Shown piece after piece: positions 1 to 8,982 of a stretch of 64,000 nucleotides of DNA (the first letter of the stretch is position 1; the number at the start of each line of letters is the position of its first letter). The translations under genes were made by a program, and so were the position numbers. The notes below the pieces were generated by a model. It was not told the origin of the DNA. It worked only from the letters and a program-made list of their open reading frames with translations, and did no database searches. Source of the stretch: Pantoea nemavictus (GTDB lineage: Bacteria; Pseudomonadota; Gammaproteobacteria; Enterobacterales; Enterobacteriaceae); the NCBI RefSeq assembly GCF_037479095.1, contig NZ_JBBGZW010000001.1, positions 2,108,001 to 2,172,000 of the forward strand. The letters run 5' to 3'.

Positions 1-646
1 ACCCACGCGCTCGCCACAGATCCGGCAACTGCGCCATATCATCAAAGCGCGTCACCAGCGGATGATCTAACTCGGGATTGTGCGCATCGGCGCAGTAGTA
101 AAACACCGGAATCCCGGCGGCGATTCCCGCACGTGCGCCCGCCTCGGAATCATCTACCAGAATGCATTGCTCAATCGGCACCTGCATCTGCTCGGCCGCG
201 TGATACATCAGCTCCGGATCGGGCTTCCAGTGGTTAATGTCATAACCGCTGTACAATTTCCCCTCCAGATACGGCAGCATGCCGGTTAATCCCAGCGAAT
301 GTTGCATCTTCTTTACCGTGCCGTTCGAAACCACGCACATTGGCACTTTTACGCGCTCCACCAGCGCTTTGGCACCGTCAATCGGCTTTAAATCGAGATC
401 GAACAGTCTCGCCACTTCGGCGCGATAGGCGGTTTCCACCTCTTCAAGCGGCAACTCAACCTGATGTTCTGCCGCCACGTCGCGGATGATGTCGTAGAGC
501 TTCACCCCTTTATATTGCTCAAACATCTGCTGCAGCGAGAGCTCAATACCGTAGCGGGCAAAGGTGTTGACGTAAGATTGCGTACAGATTACTTCGCTGT
601 CGACCAGCGTACCGTCGCAATCAAAAAAAATACATTCAACCGACAT
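1..646 (-). CDS. yieH: HAD phosphatase YieH, 3' end cut by window
   Basis: This is a HAD-superfamily hydrolase of the YieH type, known in E. coli as a cytosolic phosphatase acting on 6-phosphogluconate and related phosphates. The reading frame starts at the ATG at 646, preceded by AAGGAT, and gives 215 codons before it runs off the window, so only about six residues should be missing. The N-terminus has the HAD motif FFDCDGTLVDSE with both nucleophile aspartates. VVSNGT (motif II), the lysine in HWKPDPEL and the acidic motif LVDDSEAGA follow in order. It is divergent from adeP, as in E. coli. Identity is firm from the whole-length match; the substrate is taken from the family. Confidence 0.93.
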   Translation of the reverse strand, partial: MSVECIFFDCDGTLVDSEVICTQSYVNTFARYGIELSLQQMFEQYKGVKLYDIIRDVAAEHQVELPLEEVETAYRAEVARLFDLDLKPIDGAKALVERVKVPMCVVSNGTVKKMQHSLGLTGMLPYLEGKLYSGYDINHWKPDPELMYHAAEQMQVPIEQCILVDDSEAGARAGIAAGIPVFYYCADAHNPELDHPLVTRFDDMAQLPDLWRARG

Positions 647-714
647 CGCACATCATCCTTTTGTTAAACAATAAGCTGACACTCTAGCTTACTGAGCGCA
701 GAAAGCGACCCTGA

Positions 715-726
715 GCAACCGGTTGC
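715..726 (+). promoter_or_regulatory. Probable PurR operator upstream of adeP
   Basis: GCAACCGGTTGC is a perfect palindrome that fits the PurR core GCAANCGNTTGC. It lies about 75 bases before the adeP start in the yieH-adeP gap. Purine transport genes, including adeP, are reported members of the E. coli PurR regulon, so repression by PurR with hypoxanthine or guanine is the likely control. The site is seen; its use is inferred. Confidence 0.65.
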
Positions 727-798
727 GAATAATCAGTGTTTTGCCGCGCCAAACTCTATACGATACGCGGCGATAAATTTTTTCATCGGAACAGTGAA

Positions 799-2112
799 AT
801 GAATAATCAGGGTCTTTTGCAGCGCATCTTCAAACTGCAGGAACACGGCACCACCGTGCGTACAGAAGTGATCGCCGGGTGCACCACTTTCCTGACGATG
901 GTCTACATCGTCTTTGTTAACCCGCAAATTCTTGGTGTGGCGGGCATGGATACCCAGGCTGTCTTTGTGACCACCTGCTTAATTGCCGCGTTCGGCAGCA
1001 TCCTGATGGGGCTGGTGGCGAACCTGCCAGTGGCATTGGCGCCGGCGATGGGCCTCAATGCCTTCTTCGCCTTTGTGGTGGTCGGTGCAATGGGCTACTC
1101 GTGGCAGATTGGCATGGGCGCGATTTTCTGGGGCGCATTGGGTCTACTGATCCTCACGCTGCTGCGCGTGCGTTACTGGATGATTGCGAATATTCCGCTG
1201 AGCCTGCGCGTGGGCATCACCGCCGGTATTGGCCTGTTTATCGCCATGATGGGGCTGAAAAATGCCGGCATCATCGTGCCGAACGCCGATACTATCGTTG
1301 CCGTCGGCAATCTGACCTCGCACAGCGTGCTGCTCGGTGCGCTTGGCTTCTTTATCATCGCTATTCTGGCTTCGCGTAACATTCATGCGGCGGTGCTGGT
1401 GTCGATTGTGGTGACCACCGCGCTGGGCCTGATAATTGGCGATGTGAAATTCAGCGGCGTGTTTGCGGCGCCGCCTGCTATCACCTCCGTAGTGGGCCAG
1501 GTCGATATCAAAGGCGCGTTCAACATTGGTATGGCCGGTGTGATCTTCTCCTTTATGTTGGTTAACCTGTTCGACTCATCCGGCACGTTGATTGGCGTGA
1601 CGGATAAAGCCGGACTGACCGATGAGAAAGGCACTTTCCCGCGCATGAAGCAGGCGCTGTATGTCGATAGCATTAGTTCCGTCACCGGTTCACTGATCGG
1701 CACCTCTTCTGTTACCGCTTATATTGAAAGCTCGTCCGGCGTGGCGATCGGCGGACGTACTGGCTTGATGGCGGTGATTACCGGGATTCTTTTCCTGCTG
1801 GTGATGTTCCTGTCACCGCTGGCCGCGATGGTGCCATCCTATGCGGCGGCGGGTGCGCTGATTTACGTTGGCGTGCTGATGACGGCATCGCTATCTCGCG
1901 TGCAGTGGGACGACCTCACCGAAGCGGTTCCGGCGTTTGTCACTGCCGCAATGATGCCTTTTAGCTTCTCGATCACCGAAGGCATCGCGCTGGGCTTTAT
2001 CTCTTACTGCGTGATGAAAGTAGGTACCGGCCGCTGGCGTGAAATCAGCCCGTGCGTGGTGGTGGTTGCTCTGCTGTTCGTGCTGAAAATCGTCTTTATC
2101 GACGCCCACTAA
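799..2112 (+). CDS. adeP: Adenine permease AdeP
   Basis: This is an inner-membrane, proton-coupled high-affinity adenine transporter of the NCS2/AzgA-like family, 437 residues. The ATG at 799 was chosen because MNNQG then LFKLxxHGTTVRTE-type sequence aligns with E. coli AdeP; a GTG 63 bases upstream would add a tail not seen in the family. The protein is hydrophobic throughout with about 12 to 14 membrane segments. It keeps the family signatures NLPVALAPAMGLNAFFA, LFDSSGTLIGVTDKAG and GTSSVTAYIESSSGVAIGG. A PurR-like palindrome upstream fits purine control. E. coli has chrR between this gene and yieE; it is absent here. Confidence 0.95.
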   Translation: MNNQGLLQRIFKLQEHGTTVRTEVIAGCTTFLTMVYIVFVNPQILGVAGMDTQAVFVTTCLIAAFGSILMGLVANLPVALAPAMGLNAFFAFVVVGAMGYSWQIGMGAIFWGALGLLILTLLRVRYWMIANIPLSLRVGITAGIGLFIAMMGLKNAGIIVPNADTIVAVGNLTSHSVLLGALGFFIIAILASRNIHAAVLVSIVVTTALGLIIGDVKFSGVFAAPPAITSVVGQVDIKGAFNIGMAGVIFSFMLVNLFDSSGTLIGVTDKAGLTDEKGTFPRMKQALYVDSISSVTGSLIGTSSVTAYIESSSGVAIGGRTGLMAVITGILFLLVMFLSPLAAMVPSYAAAGALIYVGVLMTASLSRVQWDDLTEAVPAFVTAAMMPFSFSITEGIALGFISYCVMKVGTGRWREISPCVVVVALLFVLKIVFIDAH

Positions 2113-2118
2113 ACCAAT

Positions 2119-2140
2119 AAAGGCCGCGACTGCGGCCTTT
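2119..2140. terminator. Bidirectional terminator between adeP and yieE
   Basis: AAAGGCCGC and GCGGCCTTT form a perfect 9-base-pair stem with a 4-base loop. The stem's own A and T runs give a rho-independent terminator readable on both strands, serving convergent adeP and yieE. Confidence 0.85.
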
Positions 2141-2144
2141 ATTA

Positions 2145-2891
2145 CTATGGATGCCCCATCTCATGCGGTGTGACCAAGCTGGTCAGGCGCAAGGTGCGCG
2201 GCCCCATGTTGGGTTTGCTCATCTCGACATCGCGTAGCGATTGCCATTGCTGCGCGCCATCAATCTCCCACAGGCGTAAGCGTTCGGTGCCTGGCGACAG
2301 CGCACACGACCACACCAGTGTAGGTTCGGCATCACATACCGCCTGAATATCGGGAAACACGGTAGAGCGCAGTCGGCCAGCTGCGGGATGCAAACGCAGG
2401 GAATCAATGCCGCTATCAGATTCGCCGGTGAGCTTAAGAATGCTTTGGCGCAGCGTCCAGATTTGCGTCAGCGCTTCCATGAAATCCTGCTGCGCGTTGA
2501 TCCAGGCTTTTTCGCCGGAGGAGAGATCCTGCGTCAGCATCTCTTGAGTTTGACGGCTGTGGGCGCGCACAATTTCCATATCCAGCCCAGCGCGTCCGCC
2601 TTCTTCCGCCAGCAGCACGCCAATGGTATTGCCGGCGTAGGAAATACTGAAATCCGGTAGCGTGGGATCAGCAAAACGAGGACGTCCGCTGCTGGTGGTG
2701 ATCAGCTGCGGAAGTTCATGAATGCCATAGACGCGCAGCATTAACTGCGCCAGCAGTTCGCGCGCCGCTAAAAAGCGTCCGCGCCGCTTATCAGCGAAGC
2801 GGTCGGCACTGTTGATCACATCCTGTGGAACCCGCATGTTCTCTGAAGAGAAGGGCGGATTACCTATCCAACGAACAAAATGACTAGCCAT
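2145..2891 (-). CDS. yieE: YieE, 4'-phosphopantetheinyl transferase family
   Basis: This is a 248-residue member of the Sfp/AcpT superfamily, whose enzymes move phosphopantetheine from CoA to a serine of carrier proteins. The magnesium-binding motif is present as GLDMEIV (Asp104, Glu106). The second motif, usually W-x-x-K-E-A-x-x-K, reads WTLRQSILK: the lysine is Arg148 and the catalytic-region glutamate is Gln149. The E. coli YieE I recall has the same LRQS change, so this is a feature of the YieE branch and not a local mutation. Activity on a carrier protein is therefore uncertain. It is convergent with adeP and divergent from the flavin reductase gene. Confidence 0.85.
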   Translation of the reverse strand: MASHFVRWIGNPPFSSENMRVPQDVINSADRFADKRRGRFLAARELLAQLMLRVYGIHELPQLITTSSGRPRFADPTLPDFSISYAGNTIGVLLAEEGGRAGLDMEIVRAHSRQTQEMLTQDLSSGEKAWINAQQDFMEALTQIWTLRQSILKLTGESDSGIDSLRLHPAAGRLRSTVFPDIQAVCDAEPTLVWSCALSPGTERLRLWEIDGAQQWQSLRDVEMSKPNMGPRTLRLTSLVTPHEMGHP

Positions 2892-3187
2892 CTGTCGCTC
2901 CGTGAAAATGGTCGAATAATCATCAGTGCTATTGTAAGAATTTTCTCATGGGTTTGCATCCGGCTTAAGAGGGATAAGACGATATTTCAGATAAGGACGA
3001 AGCCGAGCGACAATCCCATTTGGCAACTTTGCATAGAACGCTTTTGCAGATTCATCGCTGAACGGGTGCCGAACGGTCTGATGTGGTGTAGGATTTGGAC
3101 AGTAAAAAAGGCACATTGAAGTGCGCTAACCCATTTATTCATCTGCCAATCGTGCGTATCTTAGAAGCATGCACGTCGGAGTTTTCT

Positions 3188-3697
3188 ATGTCAGTTACCG
3201 CTATTACTCGCCAGGAATCGATCTCTCTTGATGAGTTTCGTCACGGCATGCGTCGCTTAACGGCGGGCGTTTCTCTGGTTACCACCGAATTTCAGGGCGA
3301 AAAGCTGGGGCTGATTGCTACATCAGTCAGCTCGCTGGCTGCTGAGCCGCCAAGTCTGCTGGTGTGCGTCAATCGCAGTGCATCCAGTCATGATGCCTTT
3401 ATCGAAGCCGGCCATTTTGCCGTTAACGTGCTGCGTGAACAGCATGATGACCTGTGTGCCCAGTTCAGCCAATCTTCTCGCCGGTCCGAGCGTTTTCAAA
3501 ATGGCGCCTGGCAGACGCTGAATACTGGCTCGCCGATCCTGGCTGATGCGCTGGTGAGCTTTGATTGTCAGTTGGAGAAAGTGGTGGAGTGGAACACGCA
3601 CAGCGTGCTGCTGGCGCGGATTGTTGGCATCGCTCTGCCTGGTGAAGCGGCAGAGCCGATGATCTACTTCAACAGCGGTTTCCATTCACTGGGCTAA
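3188..3697 (+). CDS. Flavin reductase-like protein (RutF/HpaC type)
   Basis: This 169-residue protein belongs to the flavin-reductase-like split-barrel family, which supplies reduced FMN or FAD to partner monooxygenases. The ATG at 3188 follows GGAG; an upstream extension of the frame has no homology-like sequence. Typical elements are FRHGMRRLTAGVSLVTT near the N-terminus, IATSVSSLAAEPPSLLVCVNRSASSH in the middle, HFAVNVL and the GIALPGEAAEPMIYFNSGFHSLG-type end. No monooxygenase gene is adjacent. It sits convergent to a RutE-like reductase; both resemble parts of the pyrimidine rut pathway, but rutA-D are not in the window. The partner is unknown. Confidence 0.8.
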   Translation: MSVTAITRQESISLDEFRHGMRRLTAGVSLVTTEFQGEKLGLIATSVSSLAAEPPSLLVCVNRSASSHDAFIEAGHFAVNVLREQHDDLCAQFSQSSRRSERFQNGAWQTLNTGSPILADALVSFDCQLEKVVEWNTHSVLLARIVGIALPGEAAEPMIYFNSGFHSLG

Positions 3698-3710
3698 CCG
3701 CGCAGGAATC

Positions 3711-3739
3711 GGCGTCATGGGTTAAGCCCGACGCCTTTT
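3711..3739. terminator. Terminator between convergent flavin reductase and rutE genes
   Basis: GGCGTC and GACGCC bracket an inner GGG/CCC stem with loop TTAAG, followed by TTTT on the plus strand. It ends the flavin reductase transcript and may also serve the opposing gene. Confidence 0.7.
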
Positions 3740-3744
3740 CTCAC

Positions 3745-4335
3745 TCAGGCAAAGGTGCTGGCTTCATCAAAGCCAAGACGCGGCAAACGCGCGTGCAGTT
3801 TGCTGGCTTCGCCGTAGCCCAGATTAATCAGTAAATTCACCTGCCATTTGCTCTCGCTGAAGAACGCTTCGTTCACTTTTGACGGATCGAAACCGGACAT
3901 CGGGCCCGCATCCAATCCCAGCGAACGCGCTGCCAGAATCAAATATCCTGCCTGCAGGCTGCTGTTACGGAATGCTGTCTCTTTCGCCAGGTCTGGGCTG
4001 CTGGTGAACCAGCTGCGTGCATCGCCATGTGGAAACAGCTTTGGCAACGCTTCGTAGAATTCCGGATCCCACGCCACAATCACCGTCACCGGCGCCGCCA
4101 TGGTTTTGTCGACATTGCCAGACGAGAGCGCCGGTTTCAGCTTCTCTTTGCCTTCCTGCGACGTCACAAATACAAAACGACCCGGCGAGCAGTTAGCAGA
4201 AGTCGGCCCCAGCGCGGTCAGGTTATAGAGCTGCTTCAGCACCTCTTGAGAAATCGGTTTGTCCTGCCAGTAACTGTGGGTGCGGGCTTCATTAAACAGC
4301 GCGTTCAGCGCCACGCTGTCGAGCGTTGTACTCAT
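3745..4335 (-). CDS. rutE: RutE-like malonic semialdehyde/nitro reductase
   Basis: This is a 196-residue FMN-dependent nitroreductase-fold oxidoreductase closely resembling E. coli RutE, which reduces malonic semialdehyde to 3-hydroxypropionate in pyrimidine breakdown. The ATG at 4335 follows AGGAG. Shared stretches are [56 protein letters not shown] and [12 protein letters not shown]. No rutABCD genes are near, so it probably acts alone as a general semialdehyde or nitro reductase. The ortholog call is good; the physiological substrate here is not shown. Confidence 0.85.
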   Translation of the reverse strand: MSTTLDSVALNALFNEARTHSYWQDKPISQEVLKQLYNLTALGPTSANCSPGRFVFVTSQEGKEKLKPALSSGNVDKTMAAPVTVIVAWDPEFYEALPKLFPHGDARSWFTSSPDLAKETAFRNSSLQAGYLILAARSLGLDAGPMSGFDPSKVNEAFFSESKWQVNLLINLGYGEASKLHARLPRLGFDEASTFA

Positions 4336-4493
4336 GTTTCTCTCCTGTTCGGGCGGCAATGTGCGCCCAATATTTAGCATGAATAGTGAATGTACCCGGC
4401 AGGACCGGTTAGCCGGGCAGTGATCGTTATACTGCAAAGCGCAAGGGGAGCCAAATAACAAAGACGCATGGAAGGTTCTTGGCGGGAGAATTG

Positions 4494-4516
4494 CAGGTAG
4501 CTCAGAGAGCTACCTG
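4494..4516. other. Perfect hairpin just after mnmE
   Basis: CAGGTAGCTC and GAGCTACCTG form a perfect 10-base-pair stem with loop AGA, 18 bases past the mnmE stop. There is no T run on the minus strand after it, so it is not a classical terminator. It may protect the mRNA 3' end or help a rho-dependent stop. Confidence 0.5.
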
Positions 4517-4534
4517 TTGAAAGCCAGGGAAGTC

Positions 4535-5899
4535 TTACTTACCAATACAGAAACTGGAGAAGATTCGTCCCAGCAGATCATCGGAGGTGAATTCACCGGT
4601 GATTTCGCTTAGCGCCTGTTGCGCTAAACGTAACTCTTCCGCCAGTAATTCGCCGGCCCACGCGCCTAACAGCTGATGTTTACCCTGTTCTAAGTGCGTT
4701 GCGGCTAACTCCAGCGCTTGCAGATGACGGCGACGGGCGAGGAAGCCGCCTTCCATGTTGCCAGCAAAGCCCATGCTCTGTTTCAGGTGATCGCGCAGCG
4801 CTTCCACGCCTTCACCGGTACGCGCCGAGAGACGAATCAGTGAGTGACCATTCACTTCAGTGAGACCCAGCACTTCGCCAGTCATATCCGCTTTGTTGCG
4901 TACCACGGTAATTGGCAGCGCATCCGGCAAGCGCGCGACAAAATCGGGCCAAATAGCGGCGGCTTCGGTCGCATCCGTTGTGGTGCCATCGACCATAAAC
5001 AGCACGCGGTCGGCCTGCTCGATCTCCTGCCAGGCGCGTTCGATACCAATTCGCTCCACTTCATCGCTGGCTTCGCGCAAACCGGCGGTATCGATGATGT
5101 GCAGCGGCATGCCGTCGATATGGATATGCTCACGCAGCACGTCGCGCGTGGTGCCAGCGATATCGGTGACAATCGCCGCTTCGCGCCCGGCTAAGGCATT
5201 CAGCAGGCTCGATTTACCGGCATTCGGACGACCGGCAATGACCACTTTCATCCCTTCGCGCAGCAGGCTGCCCTGACGCGCTTCGGCACGCACGCCGTTG
5301 AGATCGCCGATCACCACATTGAGCTGTGCTTCAATTTTGCCGTCGGAAAGGAAATCGATCTCTTCATCCGGGAAGTCGATGGCCGCTTCCACATAGATGC
5401 GCAGGTGAGTAAGTGCTTCCACAAGCGCGTTGATGCGCAGGGAAAATGCGCCCTGCAGCGAGTTTACTGCGGAACGGGCTGCTTGCTCTGAGCTGGCATC
5501 GATCAGATCGGCAATCGCTTCGGCCTGTGCCAAATCGAGTTTGTCGTTGAGGAAGGCGCGTTCCGAGAATTCGCCCGGCTGAGCAATACGCAAGCCGGGC
5601 AGCGCCACGATGCGTTTGAGCAGCAGGTCGAGAATTACCGGACCGCCGTGGCCTTGCAGCTCCAATACATCTTCGCCGGTAAAGGAGTTCGGGCCAGGAA
5701 ACCACAGCGCAATGCCCTGATCGAGCACGCTGCCATCGACATCGCTAAAAGGCAGATAGTCGGCGTAGCGCGGTTTCGGCAGCTTGCCTAACACGGCTTG
5801 CGCCACGTCAGCGGCTTTGGCACCGGAAATACGCAGAATGCCGACGCCGCCGCGGCCGGGAGGCGTCGCCTGGGCAACAATGGTGTCGCTGTGGCTCAT
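4535..5899 (-). CDS. mnmE: tRNA modification GTPase MnmE
   Basis: MnmE (454 residues) works with MnmG to put the carboxymethylaminomethyl group on wobble uridine 34 of certain tRNAs. The N-terminal tetrahydrofolate-binding domain begins [17 protein letters not shown]. The GTPase domain inserted in the helical region has GRPNAGKS (P loop), DIAGTTRD (switch I), DTAG and NKAD. The C-terminus is the conserved FCIGK whose cysteine is needed for modification. Length matches the family. It lies downstream of yidC on the same strand, but a hairpin with a T run separates them, so it probably also has its own promoter. Confidence 0.98.
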   Translation of the reverse strand: MSHSDTIVAQATPPGRGGVGILRISGAKAADVAQAVLGKLPKPRYADYLPFSDVDGSVLDQGIALWFPGPNSFTGEDVLELQGHGGPVILDLLLKRIVALPGLRIAQPGEFSERAFLNDKLDLAQAEAIADLIDASSEQAARSAVNSLQGAFSLRINALVEALTHLRIYVEAAIDFPDEEIDFLSDGKIEAQLNVVIGDLNGVRAEARQGSLLREGMKVVIAGRPNAGKSSLLNALAGREAAIVTDIAGTTRDVLREHIHIDGMPLHIIDTAGLREASDEVERIGIERAWQEIEQADRVLFMVDGTTTDATEAAAIWPDFVARLPDALPITVVRNKADMTGEVLGLTEVNGHSLIRLSARTGEGVEALRDHLKQSMGFAGNMEGGFLARRRHLQALELAATHLEQGKHQLLGAWAGELLAEELRLAQQALSEITGEFTSDDLLGRIFSSFCIGK

Positions 5900-5929
5900 G
5901 ATTCCACCTTAAACTTTTAGGGTATTAAT

Positions 5930-5960
5930 AAATAAAAATAGGGCGACATAAATGTCGCCC
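5930..5960 (-). terminator. Terminator after yidC
   Basis: On the minus strand GGGCGACAT and ATGTCGCCC form a perfect 9-base-pair stem with a 2-base centre, followed by TATTTTTATTT. It ends the rpmH-rnpA-yidD-yidC transcript ahead of mnmE. Confidence 0.8.
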
Positions 5961-5995
5961 TTTGATTATACGCTGCTGCTGATGGCAGTCAGACG

Positions 5996-7642
5996 TTACG
6001 CTTTCTTCTTGTCGCGGCTATGCAGGCCACGTTTTTCCAGGCCGCGATAAATCAGCTGCTGCTGGAGAATGGTTACCAGGTTGCTGACGATGTAGTACAG
6101 CACCAGACCTGAAGGGAACCACAGGAAGAACACGGTAAAGATAACCGGCATGTAGGTCATGATCTTCTGCTGCATCGGATCGGTCACGGTGGTCGGTGAC
6201 ATCTTCTGAATGAAGAACATGGTGATACCCATGATGATCGGCAGAATGTAGTACGGGTCCTGCGCGGACAAATCATGAATCCACAGAATAAACGGTGCAT
6301 GACGCAGTTCAACCGAGCCTGACAGCATGTAGTACAAGGCAAGGAAGATCGGCATCTGGATAACCAGAGGCAAGCAGCCGCCCAGCGGGTTCACTTTCTC
6401 CGCCTTATACAGCGCCATCATCTCCTGGCTCTGCTTCTGCTTATCATCACCCAAACGTTCACGCATCGCCTGAATTTTCGGCTGCAGCATACGCATCTTC
6501 GCCATCGAGGTGTACTGCGCTTTGGTCAGCGGGTACATGATGCCACGAACGATGAAGGTGATAACGATAATGGAGAAGCCCCAGTTACCGATAAAGCTGT
6601 GGATGAACTTCAGCAGCTTAAACAGCGGCTGAGAGATGAACCACAACCAGCCGTAATCTACGGTCAGATCCAGGTGAGGCGCGATAGCCGCCATCTGGTC
6701 CTGAATTTCCGGGCCAACCCACAACGTTGCGCCAAGATCTTGCTGTGCGCCTGCACCAACGGTAACCGGTGCAGATTTGTAGCCAATTGCCGCTACGCCA
6801 TTACCGAGGTTGCTGGTGTACAGCGTGTTGTTACCCTGTGTGCGTGGCACCCAAGCGGTAGCAAAGTACTGTTGCAGCATCGCCACCCAGCCATTGCTGG
6901 TGGTGGTGTTCAGGTTCTCGTTATCCGCGATGGTGTCGAATTTATATTTTTCGTATTTCGCATCGCTGGTTGAGTACGCTGCACCACGGAAGGTGTGCAA
7001 AGCAAAGTTGTTGCTGCCGGTATCGCGGTGCTTAGGCACATCGATGGTCTGCTTCAGCTGACCAAACATCGACACTTCCAGCGGCTGCTGGGTAGTGTTG
7101 TTAATGTTGTAGTCAACGTTAACCGCATACTCACCGCGCTTGAAGACGAAGGTCTTGGTGTAAACCACGCCGTTTTCACCGGTCCATGTCAACGGGACGC
7201 GCAGCTCGCTCTGACCATCGGCCATCACGAAGCTATCTTGTGAAGTGGTATACAGCGGACGTGCGCCATTGTTAGGGTTATCCGGACCGTTACGGCCCGT
7301 TAAGCCGCTCTGCGCCTGATAAACGAATGCTGGAGTGGTCTCAAGCAGCTGGAACGGTGCATCTGAACCCAGTTTGTCTGGGTAAGTCAGCAGCTGAGCC
7401 TGCTCAATATCGCCACCGCGCGTGTTGATGTTGAGTGACAGGACATCTGTCTTAACGGTGATCGTTTTGCCCTGTCCGCTAGCCGGCACGCCGGAAGTGG
7501 CGGCATCACCCGCTGCGCTGCTTGTGTTTTGTGTGGTCTGAGTTTGCTGTGGCTGCGGAGCGTGGTCCGTCTGCCAGGCTTGCCAGATCATAAAAGACAC
7601 GAACAGAAAAGCGATGAGAAAGAGATTGCGTTGCGAATCCAT
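5996..7642 (-). CDS. yidC: Membrane protein insertase YidC
   Basis: YidC (548 residues) inserts and folds inner-membrane proteins, alone or with SecYEG. It starts [20 protein letters not shown] (first membrane segment), followed by a Q/T-rich linker and a large periplasmic beta domain to about residue 340. The conserved C-terminal insertase core follows, with five membrane segments, the [18 protein letters not shown] cytosolic coiled region and [16 protein letters not shown]. It ends with the basic tail [14 protein letters not shown]. It follows yidD with a 2-base gap in the conserved rpmH-rnpA-yidD-yidC order. Confidence 0.98.
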   Translation of the reverse strand: MDSQRNLFLIAFLFVSFMIWQAWQTDHAPQPQQTQTTQNTSSAAGDAATSGVPASGQGKTITVKTDVLSLNINTRGGDIEQAQLLTYPDKLGSDAPFQLLETTPAFVYQAQSGLTGRNGPDNPNNGARPLYTTSQDSFVMADGQSELRVPLTWTGENGVVYTKTFVFKRGEYAVNVDYNINNTTQQPLEVSMFGQLKQTIDVPKHRDTGSNNFALHTFRGAAYSTSDAKYEKYKFDTIADNENLNTTTSNGWVAMLQQYFATAWVPRTQGNNTLYTSNLGNGVAAIGYKSAPVTVGAGAQQDLGATLWVGPEIQDQMAAIAPHLDLTVDYGWLWFISQPLFKLLKFIHSFIGNWGFSIIVITFIVRGIMYPLTKAQYTSMAKMRMLQPKIQAMRERLGDDKQKQSQEMMALYKAEKVNPLGGCLPLVIQMPIFLALYYMLSGSVELRHAPFILWIHDLSAQDPYYILPIIMGITMFFIQKMSPTTVTDPMQQKIMTYMPVIFTVFFLWFPSGLVLYYIVSNLVTILQQQLIYRGLEKRGLHSRDKKKA

Positions 7643-7644
7643 CG

Positions 7645-7902
7645 TTAATGTTCTCTGGTATCAAAGGTTTTTGGCGGCACAGGATCGTCACCACCCGGGT
7701 TCAAAGGGTGGCATTTTAATACGCGTTTTATCGTCAACCAACTGCCTTTTACAACACCAAAACGGCGTAAGGCCTCAATCCCATACTGCGAGCAGGTGGG
7801 ATGGAACCGGCAATGAGGTCCCAGCAGTGGGCTGATGGCGCGTTGATAAACGCGTATCAGGGCAATCAGGAGCCGCGAGCCAGGCGACAGTGACGACGCC
7901 AT
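7645..7902 (-). CDS. yidD: Membrane protein insertion efficiency factor YidD
   Basis: YidD is an 85-residue inner-membrane-associated protein that helps YidC-dependent insertion. It has an amphipathic N-terminus ([18 protein letters not shown]) and the family cysteine motif [15 protein letters not shown]. The [13 protein letters not shown] segment near the C-terminus is also conserved. Its start lies inside the end of rnpA (37-base overlap), as in other enterobacteria, suggesting translational coupling. Confidence 0.95.
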   Translation of the reverse strand: MASSLSPGSRLLIALIRVYQRAISPLLGPHCRFHPTCSQYGIEALRRFGVVKGSWLTIKRVLKCHPLNPGGDDPVPPKTFDTREH

Positions 7903-8225
7903 AATTTCTCCAACGCTTCCGTCAGCGCACGGTTATCCAGGTCAGCAATCCCTTTTTTCGCCACGATCACAAAATCCATTGCAGGCAGCTCATGTTGACG
8001 CAGACGAAAGCTTTCGCGGGTCAATCGCTTGATCCGGTTGCGTTCATGGGCACGTTTGACATGTTTTTTTGCGACGGTGAGACCGATGCGGGGATGCCCC
8101 AGCGAATTAAGTCGGCCGAGTATGGTGATCTGCGGCGTACCGGCTCTTTGTGGCTGCTGGAAGACGAAAGTGAAATGAGTGGGAGTTAACAAACGTAACT
8201 CCCTGGGAAATGCGAGCTTAACCAC
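7866..8225 (-). CDS. rnpA: Ribonuclease P protein component
   Basis: RnpA (119 residues) is the basic protein subunit that assists RNase P RNA in 5' processing of pre-tRNA. It begins at GTG, as in E. coli, with [15 protein letters not shown]. The RNR signature [17 protein letters not shown] that contacts the catalytic RNA is intact. The C-terminus [16 protein letters not shown] appears identical to the E. coli protein by memory. It lies 14 bases after rpmH and is co-transcribed with it. Confidence 0.97.
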   Translation of the reverse strand: MVKLAFPRELRLLTPTHFTFVFQQPQRAGTPQITILGRLNSLGHPRIGLTVAKKHVKRAHERNRIKRLTRESFRLRQHELPAMDFVIVAKKGIADLDNRALTEALEKLWRRHCRLARGS

Positions 8226-8239
8226 GAGGGTTAGCTTTA

Positions 8240-8392
<153 letters not shown>

Positions 8393-8478
8393 CTAAACTT
8401 GAAAATTTTCACTGGGTGACGCGTTTTCGGGCCAGTAAATCGACCAACGCCTCAATGTGTCTTTAATAAAGAGGCGGG

Positions 8479-8507
8479 ATTGTAATAATTGTACAGTCCA
8501 GAGTCAA
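8479..8507 (-). promoter_or_regulatory. rpmH promoter
   Basis: On the minus strand TTGACT (-35, 8507-8502) and TACAAT (-10, 8484-8479) are separated by exactly 17 bases. This near-consensus sigma-70 promoter is directed at rpmH, with a leader of about 90 bases. Confidence 0.8.
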
Positions 8508-8982
8508 TTTACTTCGCTGGTCGCGGCACCTGGAAACCCAGATACAGCCCGCTGATTCCGGGCATCAAGGCTTCACGCAATAATGCCGGGTGGGGAATTA
8601 TACGGGCTGTGGGTTAAAGCGCAAGGATCGCGCAGGATCTTCTTGCGATCAATTTGCAGGTTTGTTGCGCGGAAATGCGAGCCAGGCAGAAAAAATAACG
8701 GTTTCAGCCAGATTAACGCTGGCTTTTTTGCCAGAAAGCGTAAACTCATTTTCGCTACCGATGCCTGTGGATAAATTGGATCAAAACTGTGTAGAAAGGG
8801 AAGATCTCTCGGCGGCTTTACGTTATGATCCGCCCTTCCGCTGGCGATCCTCACTGCGATCGCCGGGGAAGACTACCGCGAATAGCGGTCGCAGGCGCTT
8901 TCCAACCGCCTGTGTCTAAAAATTACGTTTCTATTTATTAGCGCCTAAAATTCTTATCGATTTTGTACGAGTGGAGTCCGCC
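8508..8982 (+). promoter_or_regulatory. dnaA upstream control region
   Basis: This gap of about 475 bases holds no convincing gene; small open frames in it are unlike any family. It contains a DnaA box at 8766 and eight GATC sites between 8626 and 8861, about five times the random density. This is the pattern of the E. coli dnaA promoter region, where DnaA autoregulates and SeqA binds newly replicated hemimethylated GATC. No AT-rich unwinding element or array of DnaA boxes is present, so this is not an oriC. Individual -35/-10 pairs for dnaA were not assigned. Confidence 0.7.
8766..8774 (-). promoter_or_regulatory. DnaA box in dnaA promoter region
   Basis: TGTGGATAA on the plus strand is the reverse complement of the consensus high-affinity DnaA box TTATCCACA, a perfect 9/9 match. 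It lies about 210 bases before the dnaA start and fits autorepression by DnaA-ATP. Confidence 0.85.

Noticed and set aside
8573..8919. Overlapping small open frames upstream of dnaA on both strands
   Set aside because: No family likeness, no ribosome sites, and they lie across the GATC and DnaA-box control region.
8508..8982. Possible replication origin next to dnaA
   Set aside because: Only one DnaA box and no AT-rich 13-mer array; in this group oriC lies elsewhere, near mnmG.
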